Below, piece after piece: positions 26,895 through 36,265 of a DNA stretch of 64,000 bases. Location of the stretch: assembly GCF_010726245.1 (NCBI RefSeq), contig NZ_AP022561.1, positions 2,170,001 to 2,234,000 of the forward strand, given 5' to 3'. Position 1 is the first letter of the stretch. The number at the start of each line of letters is the position of its first letter. Position numbers and translations under genes: made by a program. Source of the stretch: Mycolicibacterium aichiense (lineage in GTDB: Bacteria > Actinomycetota > Actinomycetes > Mycobacteriales > Mycobacteriaceae). Below the pieces are notes generated by a model, which did not search any database, was not told the origin of the DNA, and worked only from the letters and a program-made list of their open reading frames with translations.

Positions 26895-26937
26895 AGCTCC
26901 GCCGCCGCCGTCACGCCCCGTAAGGGCCCCCGGCACG

Positions 26938-26951
26938 GGGACTTTTGGCAC
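26938..26951 (+). promoter_or_regulatory. DosR box upstream of the Rv2629-like gene
   Basis: GGGACTTTTGGCAC matches the DosR core at 11 of 14 positions, with a perfect left half. It is 57 bases before the start codon. Confidence 0.65.
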
Positions 26952-27008
26952 TTGTTGGTGCCGGGCCTGCGCGCGCATCGTGGGTCGCAGATCGGAAGGA
27001 GATCACCG

Positions 27009-28124
27009 ATGACGAGCGCAGCCACGTATTCACCGCTGGCACATACACTTCTTGCCATCCACGGTCCCGTTGCCTCGGTGTACTACGACGACTCCCATGA
27101 CACCCAGGACGCGGCAGAACGTCTCGCGGTGCTCCAGCGGGACGTCGCGCGTGAGTTGGAGCAACAGGGTGCGCCGCACCCGCTCATCGCGTCGGTCACG
27201 CGAGCGATGAATCAGCGGCCGGCCACTGAGCATCGGAGTGGGCGGGCATTGATCGTCAGTCTGGACGGGGTGGCGGTCGATGAGCATCTGATCGTGCCGC
27301 CCGTGACGCCGGTGATTCGGGCCTCGGAGCTTCCCTACGTCGTTCCGCTCGTCGAGAACGGATCGGTCTCAGGACCGTATCTGGTCGTGGCCGTCGATCA
27401 GGCCGGCGCCGATCTCACTCGCTACCAAGGAAAGTCGAGCTTTTCGGAGACTGTCGTGGGTGAGGGGTTTCCGGTCCACAAGGCGGCGTCGGCGGGCTTG
27501 AACGCGTGGGGAGATTCGCAACATCGGGTCGAGGAGGCGGTGCGTAAGAACCTTCGCGCGGTCGCCGACCGGCTCACCGGGGAGATGGACGGTCATCCGC
27601 TGGACTTCATCGTTCTCATCGGCCAGGAGCGCGTTCGGGCCGAACTGGTGTCCGAGCTGCCACATCGGGTTGCCGAACGGGTCGTCCAACCCGGAGTCGG
27701 ATCTCGCCCGACCGGGGTGGACTCCGCCGTTCGCGTGGCCGTCGCGCATGAATTGAACAACAGGCGCAGCATCCACAGCGACAGGATCGTGGATCAGTAC
27801 GCAGCCGAAGACGGGCGTGGATCGGGTCGTGCGGTGGCCGGGCTCGCGGCGGTGACCGCGGCATTGCGTGAGCGTTCGGTCGCCACCTTGATCATCGGAC
27901 AGATGCATGACGAAACAGTGCTCGCCGGCGATGATCTGACCCTGCTGGGATCCGATCCCGACACACTGTCCGACTTCGGCATCGCGCCGACACAGACCCT
28001 GCGCGCCGACGAGGCGCTGCCCTATGCGGCGATGGCCATCGGCGCCGACCTCGTCTGCGCTCCAGAGAGTATGCGACTGGCTGACGGCGTCGGCGCCTTG
28101 CTGCGCCACGCGACTCAGGGTTGA
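27009..28124 (+). CDS. Archaeo-eukaryotic release-factor-like protein (Rv2629 homologue)
   Basis: A 371-residue protein matching Rv2629 (374 aa), a DosR-regulon gene. The N-terminal region (about 1-140) and a central mixed sheet (PYLVVAVDQAGADLTRYQG, then LDFIVLIGQERVRAEL) resemble the bacterial eRF1-like families described by comparative genomics; the C-terminal third (LRERSVATLIIGQMHDE) resembles the eRF1/L7Ae-type domain. No GGQ tripeptide is visible, so peptidyl-tRNA hydrolysis of the classical kind is unproven. A role in ribosome rescue during stasis is an inference. AAGGAG precedes ATG 27009. It converges on the hydrogenase protease gene with a 10-base overlap. Confidence 0.85.
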   Translation: MTSAATYSPLAHTLLAIHGPVASVYYDDSHDTQDAAERLAVLQRDVARELEQQGAPHPLIASVTRAMNQRPATEHRSGRALIVSLDGVAVDEHLIVPPVTPVIRASELPYVVPLVENGSVSGPYLVVAVDQAGADLTRYQGKSSFSETVVGEGFPVHKAASAGLNAWGDSQHRVEEAVRKNLRAVADRLTGEMDGHPLDFIVLIGQERVRAELVSELPHRVAERVVQPGVGSRPTGVDSAVRVAVAHELNNRRSIHSDRIVDQYAAEDGRGSGRAVAGLAAVTAALRERSVATLIIGQMHDETVLAGDDLTLLGSDPDTLSDFGIAPTQTLRADEALPYAAMAIGADLVCAPESMRLADGVGALLRHATQG

Positions 28125-28570
28125 CGACCGACCTCGGCGAGAACGGCCTCGACGGCGGTCGGCACAGCGTCGGCGACGGCCGGTGAGAGCCCGACACCAT
28201 GACTGCTGTCCTCGATCTCGACGGTCAGCACCACCAGCCGCCGAGGCACTCGGCCGAGCGCCTGCCCCAGAGCGTAGATCTCCGGCAGCCCAAGGGAATG
28301 CGAGCTCACCGCGGTGGGTTGGTGGTCGTCGCCGGGAATCCAGTACCGGATCCGTCCGGCGACGACATCGGGGCCGCTGGCTGCGTCCACCACAACGACC
28401 AGCGGCACGTCGGTCCAGGAGTCGAGGATCTGCCCGGGATCCGACAGCGCCGAGATCACCTCGACGTCCGGCATACCTCGCCTGGCGACTTCGGCTGCCA
28501 CCGCGAGGCCGACCCCGTCGTCGGTCCGAAAGTCGTTGCCGATCCCGATGACGAGAGCGCTGCCGGTCAT
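28115..28570 (-). CDS. hyhD: [NiFe] hydrogenase maturation protease
   Basis: A 151-residue HybD/HycI-type endopeptidase that clips the C-terminal tail of the hydrogenase large subunit after nickel insertion. Seen: VIGIGNDFRTDDGVGLAVA with the metal-binding Asp, VVVVDAASG with the second Asp, and SSHSLGLPEIYALGQAL with His in the third position. ATG 28570 overlaps the large-subunit stop (ATGA), so it closes the hydrogenase operon. The large subunit ends only about 12 residues after its last Cys pair, so check whether a tail is in fact removed. Confidence 0.88.
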   Translation of the reverse strand: MTGSALVIGIGNDFRTDDGVGLAVAAEVARRGMPDVEVISALSDPGQILDSWTDVPLVVVVDAASGPDVVAGRIRYWIPGDDHQPTAVSSHSLGLPEIYALGQALGRVPRRLVVLTVEIEDSSHGVGLSPAVADAVPTAVEAVLAEVGRQP

Positions 28571-29859
28571 CTCCGGTCGATGTCGAGTGTCAGGAAGTGC
28601 GCCGAACATGAGATGCACGGATCATGGTTGCGAATTGATTTCTCGCACAACGACGTCAAGGATGCGTCGTCGAGCGCTAGGTTCGCGGCCACCAACGCGG
28701 CCATTTCGTGCTCGATGGCACCCTGGTTCTGCGAGGTGGGCGGCACCAGGGTCGCTGCGCGGACGAGTCCGTCGCCGCCGATCTCGTATCGGTGGTAGAG
28801 CAGCCCCCGCGGTGCCTCACTGACCCCATGCCCGATACCCGCGCGGGCCGGAACGTCGACGAATGGCCTCGGCGGACGCTCATACTCGCTGATGATCCGT
28901 AGTGACTCCTCGATCGCGTAGACCACCTCGACGGCGCGAACCACGATGCTGCGAAATGGGTTTCGGCACACCGGACCCAGCCCTGCGGCGGCTGCGGCTT
29001 CTCGGGCGACACCGGAAAGCGTCCCCGAGTTGAGCGAATAGCGCGCCAGCGGACCGGTCAGGTACCGCTTGCCGTCCAACGTGGCCTGCAGGGCGGTGGA
29101 ATGCTCGACCTGCGCCTCGACGACGTGGGCACTGAAGTCGGCGACGTCGAATGCCGTTCCGTCACTGCGTGCGATGACGCCGTTCTCGATGGGATACCGG
29201 TCACCGTCGGACAGCGAAAGAAATTCGTGGTCGAACTCGACCTCGGGAAACTCGAGGCCGGCGAACGCCTGCAGGGTCTCCAGGGCGTCGTCGAGCGAGC
29301 GGCGCAACATCTCCGTCAGGGGTTCGAAGTCGCGTGCGCGGGGCACCGAATAGAAGCCGCCCAGCCGGACGTTGATGGGATGGATGGCTCGCCCGCCGAC
29401 CAGTTCCATCAGCCGGTTGCCGGTCTTCTTGATCGCCAGACCGCGATTGACGAGGTCGGGATGATCTTTCGCCATGCTGATGGCGTCCGGATAGCCCAAG
29501 AAATCGGGGGCGTGCAGCAGAAAGATGTGCAGGGCATGGCTGTGTATCCATTCGCCGCAGTACATCAGCCGCCGCAGCGCAGCGAGTTCGGGGTCGATCG
29601 TTACTCCGCAGGCGTTTTCGATTGCGTTGCACGCGCTCACCTGATACGCGACCGGGCAGATACCGCACACCCGAGCGGTGAGGTCCGGCGGCTCGGTGTA
29701 TGCGCGGCCGCGCAGGAAGGCTTCGAAGAAGCGCGGCGCCTCGTAGATGTTGAGCTCGACGGTGTCCACGGCACCGTCGACCAACGTGACATGCAGTGCG
29801 CCTTCGCCTTCGACACGGGTCAAGGCGCCCACTGAGAGAGTGCGTGTCTGCGATGTCAT
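28567..29859 (-). CDS. hyhL: [NiFe] hydrogenase large (alpha) subunit, group 3b type
   Basis: A 430-residue catalytic subunit binding the Ni-Fe centre. The two ligand pairs are seen: Cys65 and Cys68 in [11 protein letters not shown], and Cys415 and Cys418 in [10 protein letters not shown]. With the delta, gamma and beta genes beside it, it forms a cytoplasmic heterotetramer that couples H2 oxidation or production to NAD(P)H. In M. smegmatis the homologous Hyd3 (MSMEG_3931-3928) is DosR-controlled and evolves H2 under hypoxia. The ATG overlaps the small-subunit stop by four bases. Confidence 0.93.
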   Translation of the reverse strand: MTSQTRTLSVGALTRVEGEGALHVTLVDGAVDTVELNIYEAPRFFEAFLRGRAYTEPPDLTARVCGICPVAYQVSACNAIENACGVTIDPELAALRRLMYCGEWIHSHALHIFLLHAPDFLGYPDAISMAKDHPDLVNRGLAIKKTGNRLMELVGGRAIHPINVRLGGFYSVPRARDFEPLTEMLRRSLDDALETLQAFAGLEFPEVEFDHEFLSLSDGDRYPIENGVIARSDGTAFDVADFSAHVVEAQVEHSTALQATLDGKRYLTGPLARYSLNSGTLSGVAREAAAAAGLGPVCRNPFRSIVVRAVEVVYAIEESLRIISEYERPPRPFVDVPARAGIGHGVSEAPRGLLYHRYEIGGDGLVRAATLVPPTSQNQGAIEHEMAALVAANLALDDASLTSLCEKSIRNHDPCISCSAHFLTLDIDRR

Positions 29860-30617
29860 TCGTCATTCCGTTCGGCGGTGAATCGGGTGACATTGAATGT
29901 CGAAAAGACACGCTCCACGCCTGCTTCCGACATCCCGTCTCGGTTCAACAGCGGGATCAGCGCCGCGGTGTTGGGTGTCGCGGCGGGCCCGAAACAGCCG
30001 TAGCAGCCGCGATGATGGGCAGGGCACAATGCGCCGCAACCGGCATGAGTCACCGGACCGAGGCACGGAATTCCCTCGGCCACTGCGACACAGGTGACGC
30101 CCCGCAGTTTGCATTCGGTGCACACCGTCTTGGCAGGCAACCGCGGTTTACGTCCCACCAGCAGCGCTGCGAGCGTGTCGAGGAGCTGATTGCGGTCGAT
30201 CGGACAGCCCTGCAATTGGTAGTCGACCGGCACGTGCGCTGATGCCGGAGTGGAAGTCGCGAGGGTGTCGACGTACTCGGGCTTCGCATAGACGACCGAC
30301 GCGAACTCGTCGATGTCGGCGAAGTTGCGCAATGCCTGGATACCGCCCCCGGTGGCGCACGCGCCGATCGTGACCAGGATCCGCGACTGCTCGCGAATCT
30401 CCCTGATACGTCGTTCGTCTGCGGCGGTGGTGATCGACCCTTCGATGAGTGACACGTCGTAGGGCCCTGGAACGATCTCGCTGGAAGCTTCCAGGAAAGT
30501 TGCGATGCGCACCTGCCCGGCGAGGGTGAGGAGCTCGTCCTCGCAGTCCAGCAACGTCAACTGGCAGCCGTCGCAGGAAGCGAACTTCCACACCGCCAGC
30601 GAAGGGGGCCCGCTCAT
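29856..30617 (-). CDS. hyhS: [NiFe] hydrogenase small (delta) subunit
   Basis: A 253-residue electron-transfer subunit. The proximal 4Fe-4S ligands start with Cys15 and Cys18 in [16 protein letters not shown], followed by GACATGG and GCPIDR; the C-terminal region has further cysteines ([11 protein letters not shown], then a run CGALC, CYGCFG) for additional clusters. No Tat signal is present, as expected for a soluble group 3 enzyme. It is joined to the gamma gene by a TAATG overlap at 30617 and to the alpha gene by ATGA. Confidence 0.92.
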   Translation of the reverse strand: MSGPPSLAVWKFASCDGCQLTLLDCEDELLTLAGQVRIATFLEASSEIVPGPYDVSLIEGSITTAADERRIREIREQSRILVTIGACATGGGIQALRNFADIDEFASVVYAKPEYVDTLATSTPASAHVPVDYQLQGCPIDRNQLLDTLAALLVGRKPRLPAKTVCTECKLRGVTCVAVAEGIPCLGPVTHAGCGALCPAHHRGCYGCFGPAATPNTAALIPLLNRDGMSEAGVERVFSTFNVTRFTAERNDE

Positions 30618-31477
30618 TACAACTCCTCGACTGCGAGTAGAGGCTCGGCGACGTCATATCCGACGACCGGTCCGTCCCGGCACAACAACAGCGGGCCCAA
30701 TTGACAGTGGCCGCACCAGCCGATCCCGCACTGCATGTTGCGCTCGAGCGAGACGCGGATAGCGCTGGCGGGCAGTCCCTTCCGGATCAGCTCGGTGGCG
30801 CAGTTGTGCATCATGACTTCCGGGCCGCAGAGGAATGCGGTCGTGTTCTGGGCTCGCAGCGGCAATCCGCGCAGCGGTTGGGTGACGAACCCGATCTCGC
30901 CGGACCACCCCTGCACCGGCACGTCGACGGTCAGATGCACATCGATGGCGGCGTTGTCCGCCCAGCTGCGCAGCTCGTCGGCGAACAAGAAGTCGTCGCG
31001 GGAGCGGGCGCCCGCGATCAGGGTGACCGTGCCGTAGGCGTCGCGGTCGGCGAGGATGCCGAGCACGACGGGGCGCAGGGGCGCCAGACCGACGCCGCCT
31101 GCGACGATGACCACGTCGCGCCCGGTCGCGGCCCGCAGTCCCCAATCCGTGCCGAACGGTCCGCGAATCCCGATCACCGTGCCCGGCTGAACATCGTGCA
31201 GGGCGCGGCTCACCGCGCCCACCGACCGGATCGTGTGGGTGATGGTGGCGTCGGTTCCGGTGGTGAGACCGCTGACAGAGATGGCGATCTCGCCGATGCC
31301 GAACGCGTACATCATCATGAATTGACCGGGCAGCGGCGCGGGCACCGGGCGGCCGACCGGTTCCAGCTCCACCGTCGAGGAATCGCGGTTCTCCGATACC
31401 CGGCGGCGCACGCGGTAGGGAACCGGGCTCATCGCGGACGGCGATGCCGGGAAGGCCGCCGTGTCAGTTGTCGCCAT
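30617..31477 (-). CDS. hyhG: Hydrogenase FAD/NAD(P)-binding (gamma) subunit
   Basis: A 286-residue diaphorase subunit of the ferredoxin-NADP reductase superfamily. It has the flavin-binding barrel, the nucleotide-binding [17 protein letters not shown], and a PyrK-like C-terminal 2Fe-2S motif with [17 protein letters not shown] and a later LLCRDGP. It passes electrons between the FeS chain and NAD(P)+. The frame is open to 31561; I chose ATG 31477, which overlaps the beta gene by 14 bases. Confidence 0.9.
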   Translation of the reverse strand: MATTDTAAFPASPSAMSPVPYRVRRRVSENRDSSTVELEPVGRPVPAPLPGQFMMMYAFGIGEIAISVSGLTTGTDATITHTIRSVGAVSRALHDVQPGTVIGIRGPFGTDWGLRAATGRDVVIVAGGVGLAPLRPVVLGILADRDAYGTVTLIAGARSRDDFLFADELRSWADNAAIDVHLTVDVPVQGWSGEIGFVTQPLRGLPLRAQNTTAFLCGPEVMMHNCATELIRKGLPASAIRVSLERNMQCGIGWCGHCQLGPLLLCRDGPVVGYDVAEPLLAVEEL

Positions 31478-32558
31478 CGCGCTCCTGGGCCAGGGTGTGC
31501 ATCTCTTCGGTGATGTCGATTCCGGTCGGACACCAGGCGATGCAACGTCCGCAACCAACACAGCCGCTACTGCCGAACTGGTCGTGCCAGGTACCGAGTT
31601 TGTGCGAGATCCAGTGCCGATATCGCGATGCCCCGGTTGTGCGCACGCTGCCCTCGTGGACGAACGTGAAGTCGAACTCGAAGCACGACGCCCAGCTCAT
31701 CCAGCGTTCGGCATGCTCGCCGGTGAGGTCGGTGGTGTCCGCGACGCTGGTGCAGAAACAGGTTGGACACGCCATCGTGCAGTTGCCACAGGTCAGACAC
31801 CGGCTGGCGACCTCGTCCCAGTGTGGGGACTCGCGAGATGCGATCAGGAGCTCACGCAGATCTGTACCGGGCATCTGCCGGCCCATGCGGTGTGCCGCAT
31901 CTGCGACTTCGCCTCTGGCCGAATCGATCTCGCCGGGGGTGGCGTCTCGGTGGGAAAGCGCCGCGAGGACCTCCGCGCCGTCGTCACTGCCGACGTCGAC
32001 GAGGTAGCGGCGGCCTGCGTCGTCGACACGTTCGGTGAGCGCGAGGTCGTAGCCCGGCCCCACCTCCGGCCCGGTTCCCATGGAAGCGCAGAAGCAGAGG
32101 CCGCCGGGCTCGGTGCAGTTGACGGCCACCACGAAGATCCGTCCGAGCCGTCCCACGAATCCCTCGTCCGGGTGGCTGCCCTTGCCCAAGACTCCGTTGA
32201 GCAGCGCGATGGCCGCGAGATCGCAGGCCCGAACGCCGAGGAAGGCATACCGTGGCGGATCCTCGGGTGGGGTGCCGTCGGACGACCACACCTGCTGCCG
32301 CTGCGGATGCAGGAACTGCTTCCATGACTGCGGACCGGCCGAATGGCCGAAAGCCGCATCGTCGTCCCGGCGGTGCAGCCGATAACGACCGGGTGCGACG
32401 TCGACGCCCCAGCCAACGGGTAGCTCGTCGGCCGATGCCAGTTCGGCCAACACGATCGCGTTCTCCGACACCGTCGGGCCCACCACCCGGTAGCCGCGGT
32501 CGATCAACGCGGCTACGAGTTCGGTCAACCCGGCGGCGTCGATCACCGCGTTAGTCAT
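31464..32558 (-). CDS. hyhB: Hydrogenase 4Fe-4S ferredoxin-type (beta) subunit
   Basis: A 364-residue subunit with two C-terminal 4Fe-4S motifs: CLTCGNCTMACPTCFC (about residue 255) and CVGCGRCIAWCPTGID (about residue 335). The N-terminal part contains FLGVRACDLAAIALL, typical of HyhB/AsrA-type subunits. It is the first gene of the five-gene operon beta-gamma-delta-alpha-protease. Two weak DosR-like boxes lie 37-71 bases upstream, consistent with hypoxic induction as known for Hyd3. Confidence 0.9.
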   Translation of the reverse strand: MTNAVIDAAGLTELVAALIDRGYRVVGPTVSENAIVLAELASADELPVGWGVDVAPGRYRLHRRDDDAAFGHSAGPQSWKQFLHPQRQQVWSSDGTPPEDPPRYAFLGVRACDLAAIALLNGVLGKGSHPDEGFVGRLGRIFVVAVNCTEPGGLCFCASMGTGPEVGPGYDLALTERVDDAGRRYLVDVGSDDGAEVLAALSHRDATPGEIDSARGEVADAAHRMGRQMPGTDLRELLIASRESPHWDEVASRCLTCGNCTMACPTCFCTSVADTTDLTGEHAERWMSWASCFEFDFTFVHEGSVRTTGASRYRHWISHKLGTWHDQFGSSGCVGCGRCIAWCPTGIDITEEMHTLAQERDGDN

Positions 32559-32594
32559 GGGGTAATGGTGCGCGCCGGACGGTGGCCGGGCGCA

Positions 32595-32608
32595 TGGTCT
32601 TGGGTCCT
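32595..32608 (-). promoter_or_regulatory. DosR-box-like site, hydrogenase promoter
   Basis: TGGTCTTGGGTCCT (plus strand) matches the DosR core at 9 of 14 positions on the minus strand. It pairs with the site 21 bases away (32616) at the same helical face. Confidence 0.45.
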
Positions 32609-32615
32609 CAGATGA

Positions 32616-32629
32616 GCGTCAAAGGTCCT
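32616..32629 (-). promoter_or_regulatory. DosR-box-like site, hydrogenase promoter
   Basis: GCGTCAAAGGTCCT (plus strand) matches the DosR core at 9 of 14 positions. Weak alone, but the 21-base spacing to the neighbouring site repeats that seen before the USP-devR pair. The rest of the 240-base gap to 32799 shows nothing else. Confidence 0.45.
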
Positions 32630-32798
32630 TACCGGCGATCAGCGGCGGTGAGTGACACCACGGTGACGGAGAAGTGATCGGCGGACGACAACACGCACAA
32701 TGTCTCCGAATTCCCGTGCGGCTCGCGAGAGGGCACTGCCATCCTGGGTGTGGAAACACGGGCGGTCCCGGAGACCGAGGGGTGATCCGGGGCCACCC

Positions 32799-33674
32799 TC
32801 ACCAGGGGATGCGGTAAAGGGCTGCGCCGGCGGTGATTCCGGCGCCTGCGGCGATCAGGATGGCAAGACTGCCGCCCTCGAGGCCTTCGGTTGCGCGATC
32901 GAGGGCCGCGGCCAGCGACGCGGTGTGCATGTTCGCGTCGTCGGCGACGGTGATTTGCGCAGCAGGCACTCCCAGCATGGTGGCCAGCGCCCCGCGGTAT
33001 CCCGGCCACGCCGGTGCGGCGACGATCGCGTCGACATCGGCGATTGTGCAGTCGGCCGTGTGCAGGCAGCGCGCGGCGGCGTCCGCAGCAGCAGCGGCGA
33101 AGCGTTCGTCGCGCGAAGTGGAGTGCCGAAAGCGCAGAACATTCCTGTGGTCGATGAGACCCACTGTGGCGCTGGAGGTGTCGCCACCGTCGGGGATGTT
33201 CGCCCAATGCACCTGTTCGATTCCGGCAGAGTCGTCGGTTCGGGTGCACAGTAGTGCCGCGCCGGCGGGGGAGAACGGGAAATGTTCGCTCATGCCGTGG
33301 CCGGGATCGGCGTCGCTGGCCACCACCATGGCGCAGTCGATGGTCTTCGAGGTGAGGAAACCGTCGACGATCTGCAGGGCGGTGAGGACACCGCACGCAC
33401 CATTGGCGACGTCGAAGGAAAATGTGCCGTGCGTGCCGGTGTGCGGATCCTCGGGATTGGCGCCGACGTCCTCCTGGATCAGCGCCGCGAGTGCCGGTTC
33501 GCCCAGATTTCGGTCGCGGTAGATTCCCGCGTTGATCAGAAGGTCGACGTCGTGCGGTTTTCGTCCCGCCATCCGCAGGCAATCCTGCGCGGTGTTCACC
33601 GCGAGGTGCAGGGCGCTGTGCCGGTGACGCCACCGGCTCCTGCCCACCGCGACCTGTTCAACCACGGTGCCCAT
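32799..33674 (-). CDS. KAS III-like (thiolase-fold) protein, likely incomplete active site
   Basis: A 291-residue thiolase-fold protein, shorter than typical KAS III enzymes (about 320). The nucleophile is present as Cys94 in DVANGACGVLTALQI. The segment where KAS III carries the catalytic His (HQ/HA) reads VAAPAWPGYRGAL, with no His; an Asn may remain in DDANMHTASL. It may therefore be a non-condensing partner or a modified acyltransferase. Its start overlaps the end of the second KAS gene by 17 bases, so the two are coupled and probably form a heteromer. Confidence 0.75.
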   Translation of the reverse strand: MGTVVEQVAVGRSRWRHRHSALHLAVNTAQDCLRMAGRKPHDVDLLINAGIYRDRNLGEPALAALIQEDVGANPEDPHTGTHGTFSFDVANGACGVLTALQIVDGFLTSKTIDCAMVVASDADPGHGMSEHFPFSPAGAALLCTRTDDSAGIEQVHWANIPDGGDTSSATVGLIDHRNVLRFRHSTSRDERFAAAAADAAARCLHTADCTIADVDAIVAAPAWPGYRGALATMLGVPAAQITVADDANMHTASLAAALDRATEGLEGGSLAILIAAGAGITAGAALYRIPW

Positions 33675-34764
33675 AGTGATTCACCATCTCTTCGTCCAAT
33701 GTCAGCATGACCACGCCGATTTCCAGTCCGGATGCCAGGGCGATCAGCGCAATGGTCTCGCCGGGGCGAATGTGATTCGCTTCGAGTTCCTCCACCAGGG
33801 CCACGGTGTGGGTGGTCGATGCGGTGTTGCCGTATCGGTCGACGGTGATCACCGCATCGTGGCGAGGAGTGTCACCGAAGTCGTCGGCGATCTTGGCCAT
33901 CCCCTTACGGATCGCGCGGGCCGATGTCTGATGGGTGATGACGTGATCGATGTCGTGTATCGAGATGCCGCTCGTGTCGAGCACCTCGTGCAACAACAGA
34001 GGGGTGTCAGACATCGCGGCCCGATGGATGCCCCGCGCATCGGTGAACATACGACCACCAGGATCAGGTCCCTTCGGATACGCCAGACATAGTCGACTGT
34101 AATCGGCGACGGTGGTGAAGCCGGCCAGGCTGATGCCGGCCGAACCAGCCGGCGCGCGCTCCAGCAGAAGCGCCGCGCCGGCGTCGCCGAGCGTCAGGCA
34201 CGCCAACTCCTTGCTCATGATGGAGCGGATATGACGCGCCGCATTCTGGCCGAGCTGCGAGATGTACTCACCGCTGACCACCAATGCCCGCTCGATGATG
34301 CCTTGCCTGATCCAGTTGTTCGCGATGGTGACTCCGGTGAGCATTCCCGCGCAGGCATTGGAGACGTCGAAGGTCATCGCCGCCGGGGCACCGATCCGCG
34401 CCGCCACAGCACTGCTCATGGTCGGCTCCAGCCACTGGGTGAGACCGTCGCGAAACTTGGTGATGCTGCAGCTGATGACGGCGTCGATCGAATCGGCCGG
34501 CCGCTGCGCCTTGGCCAGGCAATCCAGGGCTGCCGCGGCGGCAAGCGTGTAGGAGTCCTCGTCGCCCACTGACACTCGGCGCTCACGGATCCCGGTCAGC
34601 CGTTCAAGATCGATGTGCGTCTGATGGCGCGTGGTCGACATCAACTCGTCGGTCGTGAGGTGGGTGGTGGGCAGGTGTCTGCCTGCGGCTGCCAGCCGGG
34701 TGTGAAACGGCGCTGCGTCACCGCCTTCCGACGGTTCCATCATCAGCCACCGCTTGCGCGTCAT
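33658..34764 (-). CDS. 3-oxoacyl-ACP synthase III-like enzyme
   Basis: A 368-residue KAS III/FabH-like condensing enzyme with the full triad: Cys138 in DVSNACAGMLTG, His278 in VITHQTSARAI and Asn313 in YGNTASTTH. FabH enzymes join an acyl-CoA to malonyl-ACP; relatives such as OleA join two acyl chains. Substrate is unknown. The frame is open far upstream; I chose ATG 34764, with ATG 34743 and 34740 as alternatives. It is divergent from a Tgs1-like acyltransferase with a DosR box between them, and overlaps a second KAS-like gene downstream. Confidence 0.83.
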   Translation of the reverse strand: MTRKRWLMMEPSEGGDAAPFHTRLAAAGRHLPTTHLTTDELMSTTRHQTHIDLERLTGIRERRVSVGDEDSYTLAAAAALDCLAKAQRPADSIDAVISCSITKFRDGLTQWLEPTMSSAVAARIGAPAAMTFDVSNACAGMLTGVTIANNWIRQGIIERALVVSGEYISQLGQNAARHIRSIMSKELACLTLGDAGAALLLERAPAGSAGISLAGFTTVADYSRLCLAYPKGPDPGGRMFTDARGIHRAAMSDTPLLLHEVLDTSGISIHDIDHVITHQTSARAIRKGMAKIADDFGDTPRHDAVITVDRYGNTASTTHTVALVEELEANHIRPGETIALIALASGLEIGVVMLTLDEEMVNHYGHRG

Positions 34765-34823
34765 TGATTCATAGTGAGCCGGTGCTGTAGAGAGCTGATA
34801 GGGATCATTGGGCACCGACGGCC

Positions 34824-34837
34824 GGGACCTTGGGCCC
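34824..34837. promoter_or_regulatory. DosR box between KAS pair and WS/DGAT
   Basis: GGGACCTTGGGCCC matches the DosR core at 11 of 14 positions. It is 28 bases before the WS/DGAT start and 60 bases before the divergent KAS III-like gene, so it may control one or both. Confidence 0.6.
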
Positions 34838-34864
34838 TTGCCGGTCCGCTGTGGTGGGCGGATT

Positions 34865-36244
34865 GTGATTGTGGTGGAACAACTGACCACCTTGGATGCC
34901 GGATTCCTCGAGGCCGAGGATTCAGATCGGCATGTGAGCTTGGCGGTCGGCGGTATCTCGGTCATCAAAGGACCGATGCCGGACTTTGCTTCACTGGCAG
35001 ACAGTGTCGCCGAACGGATTCTCAGGGTTCCTCGGTTCCGGCAGATCGTGCACACCCACGTCCTCGACCTCGAGCCGCCAGAATGGGTCGATGATCCCAA
35101 TTTCGATCTCTCCCATCACATTCACCGCGCGGCGCTGCCGCATCCGGGGGACGACCAGACTCTGTACCGGTTCGTCGCCGACGTGATGGAGCGCCGCCTG
35201 GATCGCGACCGGCCGCTCTGGGAGTGCTGGATCATCGAGGGCTTGACCGAAGGCCGGTGGGCGGTGCTGATGAAAATTCATCACTGCATCGCAGACGGCA
35301 TCGCGACCATGCATCTGCTCGCCGGACTCAGTGACGACGGGGAAGGCGCGACGTTCGCGACCGAGATCCGCGCCGCCAAAGAGTCGACAGACCACGGGTT
35401 CCGCATTGCAGGAGTCAGTCTGAATCCGCTGGATTGGGCATCGAGCGTCTGGCAGACCGCAGTCGCGGTGACCAACGCGGCGACGTTGGCCGTTCAGGGT
35501 GTCGTCGAGATCACCGGCGGTCTGGTACGCCCGGCCAGCCCGTCCTCGCTGGCCGGACCCCTTCGCTCAATGCGCGGATACAGCGCCGCGCGGGTGAGCC
35601 TCGATGACGTGACGGCGATCTGCCGCAAGTTCGGTGTGACCGTCAACGATGTTGCGCTGACCGCGATCACCGACAGTTTCCGGTCAGCGCTGGTGCGCCG
35701 CGGTGAACTGCCACGCCGGAATTCGTTGCGGACGCTGGTGCCGGTGTCGGTGCGCTCCAATGACGCGCGGGAGGTGATCGACAACAGGGTGTCGCTCATG
35801 CTTCCGTGCCTTCCCGTCGACAAGGACGATGTGCTCGAGCAATTGCGGGAGGTCCATGCCCGGTTGACGAGCGCCAAGGGCAGCGGTCAGCGCCAGGCCG
35901 GCAGTGCCTTCGTCTCGACGATCAGTTCGCTGCCCTTCCCGGTGACCGCGTGGGCGGTCCGTGCGCTGACCCGATTGCCGCAACGCGGAGTCGTGACGGT
36001 CGCCACGAATGTCCCTGGACCCCGACAGCGACAGAAGATCTTGGGTCGAGAAGTCCTCAGTGTGCTCCCGATTCCGCCCATCGCGCTCCAATTGCGCACC
36101 GGCATCGCAATTCTCAGCTATGCGGACAGCCTCGTGTTCGGCATCATCGCCGACTACGATGCTGCTCCGGACGTCGACGAGCTCGCGAGGGGTATCGAGC
36201 AGGCGGTTGCACAGTTGTCCAGCGCGGCCACAGCTCTCGGCTAG
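34865..36244 (+). CDS. tgs1: WS/DGAT acyltransferase (Tgs1-like)
   Basis: A 459-residue wax ester synthase/diacylglycerol acyltransferase, which makes triacylglycerol from diacylglycerol and acyl-CoA. The active site HHCIADG is seen at His139-His140 with Asp144; other family marks are LTTLDAGFLEAEDSDRHV at the start, PLWECWIIEGL and the C-terminal NVPGPRQ. Length is close to M. tuberculosis Tgs1 (Rv3130c, 463 aa), the DosR-induced TAG synthase. The symbol is by similarity and context. I chose GTG 34865, after GGTGGGCGG; GTG 34871 and 34874 are alternatives. Confidence 0.87.
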   Translation: MIVVEQLTTLDAGFLEAEDSDRHVSLAVGGISVIKGPMPDFASLADSVAERILRVPRFRQIVHTHVLDLEPPEWVDDPNFDLSHHIHRAALPHPGDDQTLYRFVADVMERRLDRDRPLWECWIIEGLTEGRWAVLMKIHHCIADGIATMHLLAGLSDDGEGATFATEIRAAKESTDHGFRIAGVSLNPLDWASSVWQTAVAVTNAATLAVQGVVEITGGLVRPASPSSLAGPLRSMRGYSAARVSLDDVTAICRKFGVTVNDVALTAITDSFRSALVRRGELPRRNSLRTLVPVSVRSNDAREVIDNRVSLMLPCLPVDKDDVLEQLREVHARLTSAKGSGQRQAGSAFVSTISSLPFPVTAWAVRALTRLPQRGVVTVATNVPGPRQRQKILGREVLSVLPIPPIALQLRTGIAILSYADSLVFGIIADYDAAPDVDELARGIEQAVAQLSSAATALG

Positions 36245-36265
36245 CACCCGGGCAGGGAGGCCGCA

